Source: an uncultured Sanguibacteroides sp.
GTDB lineage: Bacteria; Bacteroidota; Bacteroidia; Bacteroidales; Marinifilaceae
Reading direction: 5' to 3'
DNA: 64,000 bases
Assembly (NCBI RefSeq): GCF_900543425.1
Contig: NZ_UQRQ01000001.1
Span: 1 to 64,000, forward strand
Shown here: in pieces, positions 1-9,190 of the stretch
How the letters are laid out: the number at the start of each line of letters is the position of its first letter
Numbering within the stretch: the first letter of the stretch is position 1
Position numbers and translations under genes: made by a program
Notes under the pieces: model-generated
Told to the model about the DNA's origin: nothing
The model's input: only the letters and a program-made list of their open reading frames with translations
Database searches by the model: none

Positions 1-890
1 TTCAAAGAAATGCTGCCGCTCAGGTACTTAATGTACTTGAGCGGTACTTTCTTATAGATTGCGGTGAAGGTACCCAACACCAACTTCGTCGCTTCAAGGT
101 CCCCTATAATAAAATCAATCATATTTTTATTTCTCATTTGCACGGGGATCATTTCTTTGGTCTGATTGGTTTGTTGTCTACTTTTTCCATGCAAAATCGC
201 AGGGGCGAGTTACATATCTATTCGGACAAGCGGTTACAGGAGATAATTGAATTTCAGTTGAAACTCATGAACTCCCGGTTAAATTATCCCCTGATTTTTC
301 ATTATTTGGGACGGGATCCGGAATTAATATACGAGGATAAGACGGTTACCGTTCACTCTTTTCCTTTAAAACATCGCTACGAGGCTCCGGTAAATGGTTT
401 TTTGTTTGCCGAAAGAGAGAGAGAGAGAAATATCTGCCGGGAGATGGCAGAGGCTTTTCATGTACCGGTGGCTTTTATGCATCGATTGAAAAAGGGAGAA
501 GATTTTATAACTCCGGAAGGAGAGATCATTTCCAACGAACGTCTTACGGCAGCTCCCCCGGCTCCCCGTTCTTATGCCTATATGACGGATACTCTTTTCC
601 GGGAATCTTTTGCCGAATACGTGCGAGGTGTCGATCTTCTCTATCACGATGCCACGTATGGAGATGAGTATACGGATCTGGCAAAAGAAACTTACCATAG
701 TACGGCTACTCAAGCAGCCCGAATGGCACTGTTGGCCGGGGCCAAACGACTTTTATTAGGACATTTTTCTTCCCGTTACACCGATCCTACTCCTTTGTTG
801 GAACAAGCCCGTTTGGTCTTTCCTAATACTGAACTTTCCAAAGACGGAGCTGTCTTTGAAATTCCTTTGACAAAGCGATCTCGTATCTGA
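1..890 (+). CDS. rnz: Ribonuclease Z, 5'-truncated by the window edge
   Basis: tRNA 3'-end processing endonuclease of the metallo-beta-lactamase fold, cytoplasmic. The frame is open from base 3 and carries GEGTQHQLRRF, then the zinc motif SHLHGDHFFGL. Later come YHDATYGDEY and GHFSSRYTD, which supply further metal ligands in this family. About 295 codons are present against roughly 305 for the family, so only a short N-terminus lies upstream of the window. The first internal candidate start (TTG at 138) sits inside the HxHxDH motif and cannot be the true start. The following 230 bases to the next gene show no clear terminator and no gene. Identification is secure. The upstream neighbour is unknown. 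Confidence 0.95.
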   Translation, partial: QRNAAAQVLNVLERYFLIDCGEGTQHQLRRFKVPYNKINHIFISHLHGDHFFGLIGLLSTFSMQNRRGELHIYSDKRLQEIIEFQLKLMNSRLNYPLIFHYLGRDPELIYEDKTVTVHSFPLKHRYEAPVNGFLFAERERERNICREMAEAFHVPVAFMHRLKKGEDFITPEGEIISNERLTAAPPAPRSYAYMTDTLFRESFAEYVRGVDLLYHDATYGDEYTDLAKETYHSTATQAARMALLAGAKRLLLGHFSSRYTDPTPLLEQARLVFPNTELSKDGAVFEIPLTKRSRI

Positions 891-1120
891 ATTTTTGTAA
901 TGACTTATTCATACCTGTACAAAAGGACCGTACGGGGAATTTTTACTGCAATTGAATTTGTCTTGTTGATCTTGTTTTTGGCAGGATCGAAGTTTTTAGG
1001 GAGAGCATATCTCTGTTACTTCTCTTAAAAATTCTTTAGAAATAATAGTACCAACAACGGTTTTGAGTATTCTATATACGTGGTAAAAAAGATAAAGTCA
1101 TTTATTCAAAACTATAGTAT

Positions 1121-2050
1121 ATGGAAGAATCAATTGTGAAGGTGGAACATTTGTCCCATCGTTATAGTGTGCAATGGGCTATTCGGGACATTAACTTCGA
1201 GATAACCCATAACGGTATTTACGGTTTACTGGGTTCTAACGGCGCCGGAAAATCTACCACGATGAATATTATGTGCGGGGTGTTGAAACAGACGGAGGGA
1301 GAAATCTATATTAAAGGGATAAGCATGCGGGAAAATCCGGTAGAAGCGAAGAGATATATCGGATTCCTACCTCAGAAACCACCTTTATACAATGATTTGA
1401 CCGTAGAGGAATTTTTGTCGTTTACGGCTAATATCCGACGAATTCCGGCCAATGAAGTGGCAGTAGCGGTAAAGAACGTAATGGGACGTTGCGGATTATC
1501 TCATTTCAGTAAACGTTTGATCCGGAATCTCTCCGGCGGTTACCAGCAGAGAATCGGTATAGCACAGGCTATTATCCATAACCCTGCCTTTGTGGTATTG
1601 GACGAACCGACCAATGGGTTGGATCCGAATCAAATCGTGGAGATTCGTCATTTGATAAAAGAGATAGCAGAGGACAGAACAGTCATTCTTTCCACCCATA
1701 TTTTACCTGAAGTACAGGCTACCTGTGATTATATACGGATGATAGAAGAGGGACAGGTTGTCTTCACCGGAACCGTGGAAGAGTTTGATAATTACATTGT
1801 ACCCAGCAGTATCTTCGCTTCTTTGGCTTCGATGCCAAGCGTGGAAGATTTAAAATCTCTTCCGGGAGTGATCGATGCGGAACATTTAGGAGGTATCAAT
1901 TATCGTATTCGATTCGCAGATGCGAGGGAGGCTATATCCCATGTTGTACGGGCGAGTGTGGCTAATGATTGGCAATTATTGGAAATTCGGATGGAAAAGA
2001 GTTCGTTAGACAACATTTTTGCCGAATTATCTACCAAGAGTAAAAAATAA
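1121..2050 (+). CDS. ABC transporter ATP-binding protein, GldA-like (module A)
   Basis: Cytoplasmic ATPase subunit (309 aa) of an ABC-2 type transporter. Walker A GSNGAGKST lies near residues 38-46, the signature LSGGYQQR near 137-144 and Walker B VVLDEPTNGLD near 158-168. The H-loop is in STHILPEV. After about residue 220 follows a C-terminal extension of the kind seen in GldA/NatA-like ATPases. The gene is 11 bases from the first permease gene and surely co-transcribed with it. A close paralogue lies at 29917-30837; the first 100 residues differ at only a few places, which points to duplication of the whole module. Substrate and direction cannot be read from sequence. One ATPase with two different permeases also recalls lantibiotic-immunity (LanFEG) exporters, but that is only an analogy. 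Confidence 0.9.
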   Translation: MEESIVKVEHLSHRYSVQWAIRDINFEITHNGIYGLLGSNGAGKSTTMNIMCGVLKQTEGEIYIKGISMRENPVEAKRYIGFLPQKPPLYNDLTVEEFLSFTANIRRIPANEVAVAVKNVMGRCGLSHFSKRLIRNLSGGYQQRIGIAQAIIHNPAFVVLDEPTNGLDPNQIVEIRHLIKEIAEDRTVILSTHILPEVQATCDYIRMIEEGQVVFTGTVEEFDNYIVPSSIFASLASMPSVEDLKSLPGVIDAEHLGGINYRIRFADAREAISHVVRASVANDWQLLEIRMEKSSLDNIFAELSTKSKK

Positions 2051-2061
2051 AGAGATCGCAT

Positions 2062-4350
2062 ATGAAGATGATATTTAAAATAGCCAAGACTGAATTACAG
2101 TCTTTGTTTTATTCTCCTGTAGCCTGGTTGATACTGGTTATTTTTACCTTTCAGGTCGGAACGGTAGCTTCTGCCTTGTTTGAAGATATTGTTCGTAATC
2201 AATCTATGGGATATACCGGTGGCGGAAAAACTTTTTTATATGGAAGTATATTTGATGTCGTGCAAAGATATCTCTATTTCTATATTCCTTTATTGACGAT
2301 GGGAGTCGTAAGCCGGGATCTGGGAGGAGGCACGATTAAATTGTTGCAATCTTCTCCTTTGCGTAACAGCCAGATCATATTGGGCAAATACTTAGGTGTC
2401 ATGGTATTCGGTTTGGCTATGATAGGAGTGTTGGTATTTTATGCCGTTTTGGGTCTTTGTACGATTCATCTGATGGATGTTCCCTATGTGTTGTCCGGAC
2501 TGCTGGGAGTATTTTTATTGTTGGGCGCTTATGCGGCTATCGGTGTCTTTATGTCCAGTATTACTTCCTATCAGGTGGTGGCGGCATTGGGTACATTAGG
2601 TGTATTGTCCGTGTTGAATTACGTGGGTATGGTATGGCAGGATATGGAGTTTGTACGGGATCTCACGTATTGGTTATCCATCAGGGGGCGAGCGGAGGAA
2701 TTTATCCGGGGATTGATATGTAGTGAAGATGTGATTTACTTTCTGGTTGTTATCGCGTTATTCCTTACTTGGGCTATTCTTCATTTACGTTACCGGGTGC
2801 AAAAGAGTCGTTGGTCCGTACGTTGGGGGGCTTATACGGGGGTGTTGGTTTTTGGCGTGCTAATCGGTTATCTTAGCTCACGACCGAAATTGATGTCCTA
2901 TTACGATGCAACCCGAGCTAAGCGGAATTCTTTGTCTTTGGCCAGTCAGGACATTGTAGCCAGGGCGGAAGGGGGACTCACGATTACGACTTATACCAAT
3001 ATTTTAGATAAGGATTTCTGGTCGACGTTGCCCGGCAATATCAATAATGATAAGCGGGAATTCCGTGAGTTTGTTCGATTTAAACCGGAAATTAAATTGA
3101 AGTATGTTTATTTCTATGCTAACGCGAATAATGAGGAGTTGGATCAGCGTTTTCCGGATTTGAACGATAAAGAGAGGGCGGAAAGATTGTGTGATCAGTT
3201 GGATCTGAATTTCTCGAGATTTCTTTCTCCGGAAGAGATGCGGGAAAAAGAGGATCTGAGTGAAGAGGGGAACAGAACCGTACGAGTCGTGGAACGGGAA
3301 AACGGGCAAAAAACATTTTTGCGTTTTTATGATTTTGGCGGTTTCAGGATGGGCCCCGGAGAGGCTGAGGTTTCTGCCTCTATTAAGCGCTTGATTATGA
3401 GATTACCTCATGTCGGATTTCTGAAAGGACATGGCGAACGAGGGATATATAAAGAGGGAGACCGGGAATATAAACGTTTTTCGAGTGATAAGAGTTATAT
3501 ATCGGCTTTGATTAATCAAGGGTTTGATGTGGAAGAGGTAACGTTGGAAAAAGAGATTCCGGACGGGATAGATATTTTGGTTATTTCGGAATTAAGATCG
3601 GCTTTGACACCAATGGAAAAGTCCTGCTTGGACCGTTATATCGAAAAAGGAGGAAACTTATTGATTTTGGGAGAACCGACAGCACAGAAACTGATGAATC
3701 CTATCGTGGAATCTTTTGGGGTTCAGTTTATGCCCGGAAGATTGGTGCGACCGACCGATGTTTATCAGGCAGATTTAATTCAAAGTACTCCTACGGATGC
3801 CGGAGTCGCTTTATGGGAAGGGTTGGCATATATGAAAAAAGTGGAGGGTTGTGTGGCAATGCCCGGAAGTGCAGGATTGACTTACACTCCTGAAAAAGGA
3901 TATTCCATGATCCCTGTTCTTATTAGTGATACAATAGGGTGTTGGAATGAAACGGGAACAAAAGATTTTATAGAGGAGAAGGTTACGTATGATTCTTTGT
4001 CCGGGGATAGGATGGGGCCTTTTGTTACGACGATGGCTTTAACCCGTAAGGTGAATGGTAAAGAGCAACGGGTGGTTATCGTGGGAGATTCCGATTGTAT
4101 CAGTAACGGAGAGTTTGCTTCCGACAGAAATGGTATACCTGCCATGAATTATACTTTAGTGCGGAGTGCTTTTTATTGGCTTTCCTATGAAGAGGTTCCG
4201 GTGAGGATAAGTTATCCGGAGTTAATCGATAATTACCTTTTCGTAAGCGAAGATGCCATGGAGTTTTTGAGCGTACTGTTCATGGGAATATTGCCGGCTT
4301 TGTTGGCTATTGTAGGTATTGTTATTTGGATTCGCCGGAAGGGCCGGTAA
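2062..4350 (+). CDS. GldF/GldG-fused ABC permease (module A, first)
   Basis: Inner-membrane permease of 762 aa. Residues about 1-260 form an ABC-2 type membrane domain: an opening amphipathic segment with FYSPVAWLILVIFTFQ, then several long hydrophobic helices. A further helix near 258-275 leads to a large extracytoplasmic domain (about 285-725) resembling the GldG/ABC auxiliary component, with GFLKGHGERGIYKEGDREY. One C-terminal helix precedes a basic tail IRRKGR. In gliding flavobacteria GldF and GldG are separate; here they are one chain. It starts 11 bases after its ATPase gene. Three paralogues of almost identical length lie in the window. The role is transport of an unknown substrate; the soluble domain may bind or deliver it. 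Confidence 0.85.
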   Translation: MKMIFKIAKTELQSLFYSPVAWLILVIFTFQVGTVASALFEDIVRNQSMGYTGGGKTFLYGSIFDVVQRYLYFYIPLLTMGVVSRDLGGGTIKLLQSSPLRNSQIILGKYLGVMVFGLAMIGVLVFYAVLGLCTIHLMDVPYVLSGLLGVFLLLGAYAAIGVFMSSITSYQVVAALGTLGVLSVLNYVGMVWQDMEFVRDLTYWLSIRGRAEEFIRGLICSEDVIYFLVVIALFLTWAILHLRYRVQKSRWSVRWGAYTGVLVFGVLIGYLSSRPKLMSYYDATRAKRNSLSLASQDIVARAEGGLTITTYTNILDKDFWSTLPGNINNDKREFREFVRFKPEIKLKYVYFYANANNEELDQRFPDLNDKERAERLCDQLDLNFSRFLSPEEMREKEDLSEEGNRTVRVVERENGQKTFLRFYDFGGFRMGPGEAEVSASIKRLIMRLPHVGFLKGHGERGIYKEGDREYKRFSSDKSYISALINQGFDVEEVTLEKEIPDGIDILVISELRSALTPMEKSCLDRYIEKGGNLLILGEPTAQKLMNPIVESFGVQFMPGRLVRPTDVYQADLIQSTPTDAGVALWEGLAYMKKVEGCVAMPGSAGLTYTPEKGYSMIPVLISDTIGCWNETGTKDFIEEKVTYDSLSGDRMGPFVTTMALTRKVNGKEQRVVIVGDSDCISNGEFASDRNGIPAMNYTLVRSAFYWLSYEEVPVRISYPELIDNYLFVSEDAMEFLSVLFMGILPALLAIVGIVIWIRRKGR

Positions 4351-4377
4351 ATTGTTAATTATTTATGTTTTGATGTG

Positions 4378-6663
4378 ATGAAAATGATAATGAAAATCGC
4401 AAAAACCGAGTTACAGATGTTGTTTTACTCACCTGTTGCCTGGTTGATTCTTATAATTTTTACCTTTCAATCGGGGTTAGTCTTTTCCGAAGGAGTTTCG
4501 CGGATGGTTCTTGAAAAGACAATGGGCTGGGGCTTAATGGGTGTCAGTACGAGTATTTTTTCCCGGGTACTTTACACGATGCAAGAATATCTTTTCCTGT
4601 ATATTCCTATCCTGACCATGGGGTTGGTGAGCCGTGACCTGTCCGGCGGAACCATGAAGTTATTGCACTCTTCTCCAATGACCAATGCCCAGATTATTTT
4701 GGGGAAGTATCTCTCCATGATGATTTTTGCTCTGGTATTGGTAGGTATTTTTTTAGTGTATCTGCTTTTCCTTTTGTGTTTTGTTGAGCATGTCGATGTA
4801 TTAACCATTCTTACGGGAATTCTCGGAATTTATCTATTGATATGTACTTATGCGGCTGTCGGACTTTTTATGTCGTCCGTTTCTTCCTACCAAATTATCG
4901 CTGCTATCAGTACGTTGACGATTTTATCCTTTTTGAATTATATCGATCAGATGTGGCAAGAGATCGAGTTTGTACGGGACGTGACTTTCTGGTTATCTAT
5001 TCGCGGTCGAACAAGTGGGCTTATCGGAGGATTAATTTGTAGTGAAGATATCATCTATTTTATTATGGTTCCGGCTATGTTTATCACTTTTGCAATCATA
5101 CATCTCTCTTCCAGGGTAAAACACGTATCGTGGGGAAGAAACGCCATGAGATATGTGGGGGTATTTTTAATTATTGCTTTCGTGGGATATTTGAGTTCCC
5201 GTCCTCGCTTGATGGGATTCGTAGATGTCTCCCGGGAGAAGAGCAACACGTTGACGCCCCATAGCCAGGAGATCGTGAAACTTTTGAAAGGAGGTTTAAC
5301 GATTACCACTTATAATAACTTGATGGATAAAGACTATATGAAGGCATTGCCAAAGTATGTGAATTCCGATAAATATAATTTCTGGAGATACATACGGTTT
5401 AAACCGGAGATTAAATTGAAGTACGTGTATTATTACGATACGGTAGCCAATAAACAGTTGGAAAACTTTTATCCGGAACTCTCTTTTGAGGAGCGGGCCA
5501 GAAGGTTTGCGGGGATTCATAGATTGAAGTTCTCCCGGTATCTGTCTCCCGAACAGATAAGAAACGTGATAGATTTACGTCCGGAGGGCAACTATTTTGT
5601 TCGTCAGATAGAGCGGGAGAACGGGGAAAAGATGTTTTTACGTCTTTACAACGATATGTACCGGGATCCGGGTGAAGCAGAGATTTCTGCCGCTCTCAAA
5701 CGTATGGTAATGGAATTGCCTACCGTGGGATTTTTAACGGGACACGGGGAGCGGAACATCAATAGGGAAGGAGATCGGGACTATATCCGTTTCGCTCAAG
5801 ATAAATGGTTTCGTCAAGCCTTGGTTAATCAGGGATTTGATGTACAAGAAGTTGAACTTACCGGGGAAATACCTGCCGTTGTTAAGATTTTGGTGATTGC
5901 CGATATGAGAAAAGCGCTGACGGAAGAGGAAAGGGAGAGATTGGATCGTTATGTCGAGAAGGGAGGAAATCTGGTTCTGATTGGGGAAAACGGATACCAG
6001 GAGTATATGAATTCATTGGTCGAACCTTTAGGAGTTTCTTTCGTGAAGGGAGTATTGGTACAACCCACGGAGAATTATTCTCCGGATATGGTATTGAGCA
6101 GACCTACCCGGGAGTCGTGGGAGTTATCTTATTATTTTAAAGGGATGGCGAGATGGAACTCGTGTGCTACGATGCCGGGGTGTATGGGATTGGAATATGT
6201 TACAGATAGAGGATTTACGGTAACTCCTCTTCTGGTGACCGATTCGATAGGCGTGTGGAATGAATTGGAAACGACTAATTTTATAGATGATACGGTAACA
6301 TTGAATCCGGCGGTAGGGGAGAGAGAGCAACGCTATGTAACGGCTTTGGCTCTGTCCCGGAAAATCGGAGAAAAAGAACAGAAAATTGTCGTGCTGGGAG
6401 ATGCTGACTGTATCAGTAATATCGAGCTATTTAAAAGGAGAGAGGATATTAATGCTGAAAATTATTATATTATTTTAGGTTCTTTCCATTGGTTGTCGGA
6501 TGGAGAGGCCCCGGTTGACGTTCGCCGTCCTCTTCCCATAGATAACGATATCTTTTTGGGAAAAGAAGGAGCCAAGGTCACTAAAGTCGCTTTTATCTGG
6601 GTAATTCCCGGATTAATATTACTGTTAGCTCTTTTTGTCTGGATCAGAAGAAGGAGTCGATAG
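4378..6663 (+). CDS. GldF/GldG-fused ABC permease (module A, second)
   Basis: Second membrane subunit of module A, 761 aa from the ATG at 4378; an in-frame GTG one codon upstream is less likely. Layout is the same as the previous gene: N-terminal ABC-2 domain with FYSPVAWLILIIFTFQ, then a periplasmic GldG-like domain with GFLTGHGERNINREGDRDY, then a C-terminal helix and the tail IRRRSR. Two non-identical permeases with one ATPase suggest a heteromeric channel. The gene is followed 20 bases later by a strong terminator, so module A ends here and is transcribed apart from the sigma-factor gene downstream. Confidence 0.85.
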   Translation: MKMIMKIAKTELQMLFYSPVAWLILIIFTFQSGLVFSEGVSRMVLEKTMGWGLMGVSTSIFSRVLYTMQEYLFLYIPILTMGLVSRDLSGGTMKLLHSSPMTNAQIILGKYLSMMIFALVLVGIFLVYLLFLLCFVEHVDVLTILTGILGIYLLICTYAAVGLFMSSVSSYQIIAAISTLTILSFLNYIDQMWQEIEFVRDVTFWLSIRGRTSGLIGGLICSEDIIYFIMVPAMFITFAIIHLSSRVKHVSWGRNAMRYVGVFLIIAFVGYLSSRPRLMGFVDVSREKSNTLTPHSQEIVKLLKGGLTITTYNNLMDKDYMKALPKYVNSDKYNFWRYIRFKPEIKLKYVYYYDTVANKQLENFYPELSFEERARRFAGIHRLKFSRYLSPEQIRNVIDLRPEGNYFVRQIERENGEKMFLRLYNDMYRDPGEAEISAALKRMVMELPTVGFLTGHGERNINREGDRDYIRFAQDKWFRQALVNQGFDVQEVELTGEIPAVVKILVIADMRKALTEEERERLDRYVEKGGNLVLIGENGYQEYMNSLVEPLGVSFVKGVLVQPTENYSPDMVLSRPTRESWELSYYFKGMARWNSCATMPGCMGLEYVTDRGFTVTPLLVTDSIGVWNELETTNFIDDTVTLNPAVGEREQRYVTALALSRKIGEKEQKIVVLGDADCISNIELFKRREDINAENYYIILGSFHWLSDGEAPVDVRRPLPIDNDIFLGKEGAKVTKVAFIWVIPGLILLLALFVWIRRRSR

Positions 6664-6683
6664 GTTTAGTTTCTTATGTTTTT

Positions 6684-6716
6684 CATGGTGTCGTTTTGCG
6701 GCACCATGTTTTTTTT
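6684..6716 (+). terminator. Rho-independent terminator of ABC module A
   Basis: A 10-bp stem (CATGGTGTCG with CGGCACCATG, one G-T pair) closes a TTTTG loop and is followed at once by eight Ts. It separates module A from the sigma-factor operon. Confidence 0.9.
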
Positions 6717-6838
6717 AATTAGTAAAAAAACATAATAAATAAAAATAGAGAATTGAACTTTAAGATATTATGAGTATATTGTTTAATAGTAATAATTATA
6801 GGTGGAGGAGACTACGCGTATGAAAAGTATTTAAAAAA

Positions 6839-6870
6839 ATCCGATAATCGGATAATACCAAAAAGGTATT
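6839..6870. promoter_or_regulatory. Two adjacent dyads in the sigma-factor upstream region
   Basis: ATCCGAT and ATCGGAT form a perfect 7+7 inverted repeat around one base. The next bases form a 6+6 repeat (AATACC, five As, GGTATT). The first is too tight to fold as a hairpin and looks like a protein-binding site. It lies in the AT-rich 6717-7140 gap, where I see no gene apart from this and the promoter-like site at 6988. Function is unproven. Confidence 0.35.
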
Positions 6871-6987
6871 CACGTATTCTATATTTAGAAAGGGGTAAAT
6901 GAGTGCTGATCTGTTGTTGATTTTGTTATAAAAATAAACGAATAATTTTAATCTATAACCGATATCCATTGCTCTTTTTTAAAAGTG

Positions 6988-7020
6988 TTTGATTCAGAGA
7001 ATCAATAATTTATAGCTTTT
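6988..7020 (+). promoter_or_regulatory. Candidate promoter of the sigma-factor operon with internal dyad
   Basis: TTTG at 6988-6991 and TAGCTTTT at 7013-7020 are 21 bases apart and match the Bacteroidales -33/-7 consensus (TTTG, TAnnTTTG) except for the last base. Between them lies a perfect dyad, TTGATTC AGA GAATCAA (6989-7005), placed as a repressor operator would be. The leader to the sigma-factor start would be about 115 bases. Confidence 0.4.
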
Positions 7021-7140
7021 ATAAAGTTTTATTCCGTATCATTAAAATCATGTTTTTTGATAGGGCTGGGGGAGGTATACGCTATTAAAGTTGTTGATGT
7101 GTAGTGTACTAATAAAAAAATGAAAGGGTGAATTCCAACA

Positions 7141-7695
7141 ATGATTAGACTCGAAAGCATTTTGGAAGGAATTAATAGAAAAGATGAACAGAGCTGGGAG
7201 CAATTGTATGCTGCCTGCTATGCTGCACTATGTACCTATACGGAATCCATCGTATCTGATATGGATACGGCCAAGGATATTGTGCAGGAACTGATGGTGG
7301 GCATATGGAATTCCGACGTGTGTTTTTCTACCTCGGCAGAATTATTAAGCTATTTGTATAAGTCTCTATACAATAATTCTTTAATATACGTGAGGAATAA
7401 AAAAACACGGGAACGGATTTTAGATAAACTGACGAAGAGTGAAGAGGTGGAGGAAGATCATGATTTTTCGATCAGAGTCGTGCGGGAGGAAATTACGAGA
7501 TTATTGTATATGCATATAAAAACCTTGCCTCGGATGCGAAGAAAGATTGTAGAGTTAAGTATAAATGGTTTTTCAGGAAAAGAGATTGCGAGTAAGTTGG
7601 GTATTAGTATTAATACGGTGAAAGTCCAGAAAAATAGAAGCATAAAGTATTTACGTGATTGTTTAATAAATGTGAAAACAGAGTATGATCTCTGA
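7141..7695 (+). CDS. ECF-type RNA polymerase sigma-70 factor
   Basis: Group 4 sigma factor of 184 aa. Region 2 is recognisable around DIVQELMVGIWN, and region 4 near the C-terminus as LPRMRRKIVELSINGFSGKEI followed by a helix-turn-helix (SKLGISINTVKVQKNRSIKYLR). It is 45 bases upstream of a FecR-type anti-sigma gene and then a SusC gene with an N-terminal STN signalling domain. This is the standard trans-envelope surface-signalling set, in which substrate binding by SusC frees the sigma factor. It probably activates the SusC-SusD-lipoprotein-protease genes downstream. Whether it also drives the two ABC modules is unknown. Confidence 0.92.
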   Translation: MIRLESILEGINRKDEQSWEQLYAACYAALCTYTESIVSDMDTAKDIVQELMVGIWNSDVCFSTSAELLSYLYKSLYNNSLIYVRNKKTRERILDKLTKSEEVEEDHDFSIRVVREEITRLLYMHIKTLPRMRRKIVELSINGFSGKEIASKLGISINTVKVQKNRSIKYLRDCLINVKTEYDL

Positions 7696-7740
7696 TTTTT
7701 TGAAAAAAAGAGTAATACCGAGTAAAGATTTAAGTATTCT

Positions 7741-8940
7741 ATGATTGATATGAAGAAGGAAAAGCGATATATAGAGTTGATTCTTAAGTCCTGGGCAGGA
7801 ACACTAACGTTAGCGGAAAAACGGGAGTTGGAGAAGTTATTGAAGAGGGAAGAGTGGGCGAAGCTGAAGGGAGAGTTGGAGAATGACCGGGTTTTGATGG
7901 GGCGTTTTAAGGAGTATGGAAAATACGATACGACGGGAGATTTTTTATTGTTTTTGGAACGAGTGCGTACGAATAAAAAAATTACGAGAAAACAAAGATC
8001 TGTACTCCAAATAGTGACTTATGCTGCTTGCTTTATCTGTTTAATCATGGCTTCGTGGATATTTATGCATCAAGGGTTATTGCCGGTTCACAGTAATATC
8101 GCGAAAGTTCCGCCTATGGAATCCATAGACCGGAATAGTATTCGTTTAATTTTAGATAACGATTCCATGATTGCTTTATCGGGCGAGTCGGAAACCAAAA
8201 AGTTGGATACGTTAGGAGTTGCATTCGTGACAGGTATACAGACTTTGGATTACACGCGGGTGAAGCGGGATACTTTAATCGATTCCTTGGCGTATCATAC
8301 TTTAATTGTGCCGAAGGGGTGTGTGTTCAACATTGTTTTGGAAGATAGCACGAAGGTATATTTGAATGCAGAGACGGTAATAAAATACCCGAGGTATTTT
8401 GCCGGGAATATGCGGGAAGTTTATGTAGAAGGCGAAGCCTATTTTGAAGTTAATAGGGATGAGGAAAGACCTTTCATTGTAAAAGGAAATAATTTCTTCG
8501 TGGAGGTGTTGGGAACTTCATTTGACATAATGAACTATGAGAATGAGCATGAATCGCGGGTAACCCTGTTATCCGGTAGGGTAAAGATGTGTACCGGAGA
8601 TACCGTTTTACAATTGACACCCGGAGAACAGCTCTCCCTTTCTGTTGCTAACGAAGTAAGCATACAACGTGTAAATGCCAAAAATGTGATATCATGGATG
8701 GATCGTAAGTTCAATTTTGAAGGGGAAACGCTGGAAGTGATAATGAAGAAGATTTGTCGATGGTATGACGTGGAAGTGTTGTTTGAAAAACCTTCTTTAC
8801 GGGAATCGCGTTTTACGGGGACTCCGCCGAATTGTATTTCGTTACAGGAGTTATTGGATGAATTTCTAAACCACACTACGGATATAGAATTTACGTTGCA
8901 AAACGGTGTAATAAGTGTAAAGGAGTTAAAGCATATTTAA
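7741..8940 (+). CDS. FecR-family anti-sigma factor
   Basis: Inner-membrane signal transducer of 399 aa. Residues 1-85 are the charged cytoplasmic anti-sigma part and about 88-111 a single membrane helix. The periplasmic part has the FecR core (VPKGCVFNIVLEDSTKVYLN, then VYVEGEAYFEVNRDEERPF and VLGTSFDIMNY) and a C-terminal domain resembling the STN fold (ISWMDRKFNFEGETLEVIMKK). It would hold the adjacent sigma factor and release it when contacted by the STN domain of the SusC protein. The start may be 7741 or the ATG at 7750. A 250-base leader with three hairpins separates it from SusC. Confidence 0.92.
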   Translation: MIDMKKEKRYIELILKSWAGTLTLAEKRELEKLLKREEWAKLKGELENDRVLMGRFKEYGKYDTTGDFLLFLERVRTNKKITRKQRSVLQIVTYAACFICLIMASWIFMHQGLLPVHSNIAKVPPMESIDRNSIRLILDNDSMIALSGESETKKLDTLGVAFVTGIQTLDYTRVKRDTLIDSLAYHTLIVPKGCVFNIVLEDSTKVYLNAETVIKYPRYFAGNMREVYVEGEAYFEVNRDEERPFIVKGNNFFVEVLGTSFDIMNYENEHESRVTLLSGRVKMCTGDTVLQLTPGEQLSLSVANEVSIQRVNAKNVISWMDRKFNFEGETLEVIMKKICRWYDVEVLFEKPSLRESRFTGTPPNCISLQELLDEFLNHTTDIEFTLQNGVISVKELKHI

Positions 8941-8972
8941 GTTTATTGATAATTAGTTATTTGATAGAGTCG

Positions 8973-9171
8973 AGAGATGTCTAAATGGGGATTTACATCT
9001 CTGATTGAATGTGATTTAAAGCAAATTTAACATTATGAAAGGAAGATTTATCATGCTTTGTTGAAAAAGTGCAGTACTCAATTTTCAACAAATACTACAA
9101 ACCAATCTACAAACAGCGGTGAAACCCGCATAAAAGGAGGTAAACGAATGGAATGCGGGTTTCATTTTTAG
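8973..9171 (+). promoter_or_regulatory. Structured leader of susC with three dyads and a mini-ORF
   Basis: Three perfect inverted repeats occur in a row: AGAGATGT/ACATCTCT (8973-9002), TTGTTGAAAA/TTTTCAACAA (9058-9091) and an 11-bp stem GAAACCCGCAT/ATGCGGGTTTC (9121-9163) followed by a short T run, so the last resembles a terminator. The 21-base loop of the last stem holds AGGAGG (9135-9140), and seven bases on an ATG opens a seven-codon frame MECGFHF ending at 9171. This may be an attenuator that limits read-through into susC. The peptide could be chance. Confidence 0.5.
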
Positions 9172-9190
9172 TAATTTAAAACTAATCTAC

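Noticed and set aside
138..890. RNase Z beginning at 138
   Set aside because: The frame is open upstream to base 3 and encodes conserved RNase Z residues, so the gene starts before the window.
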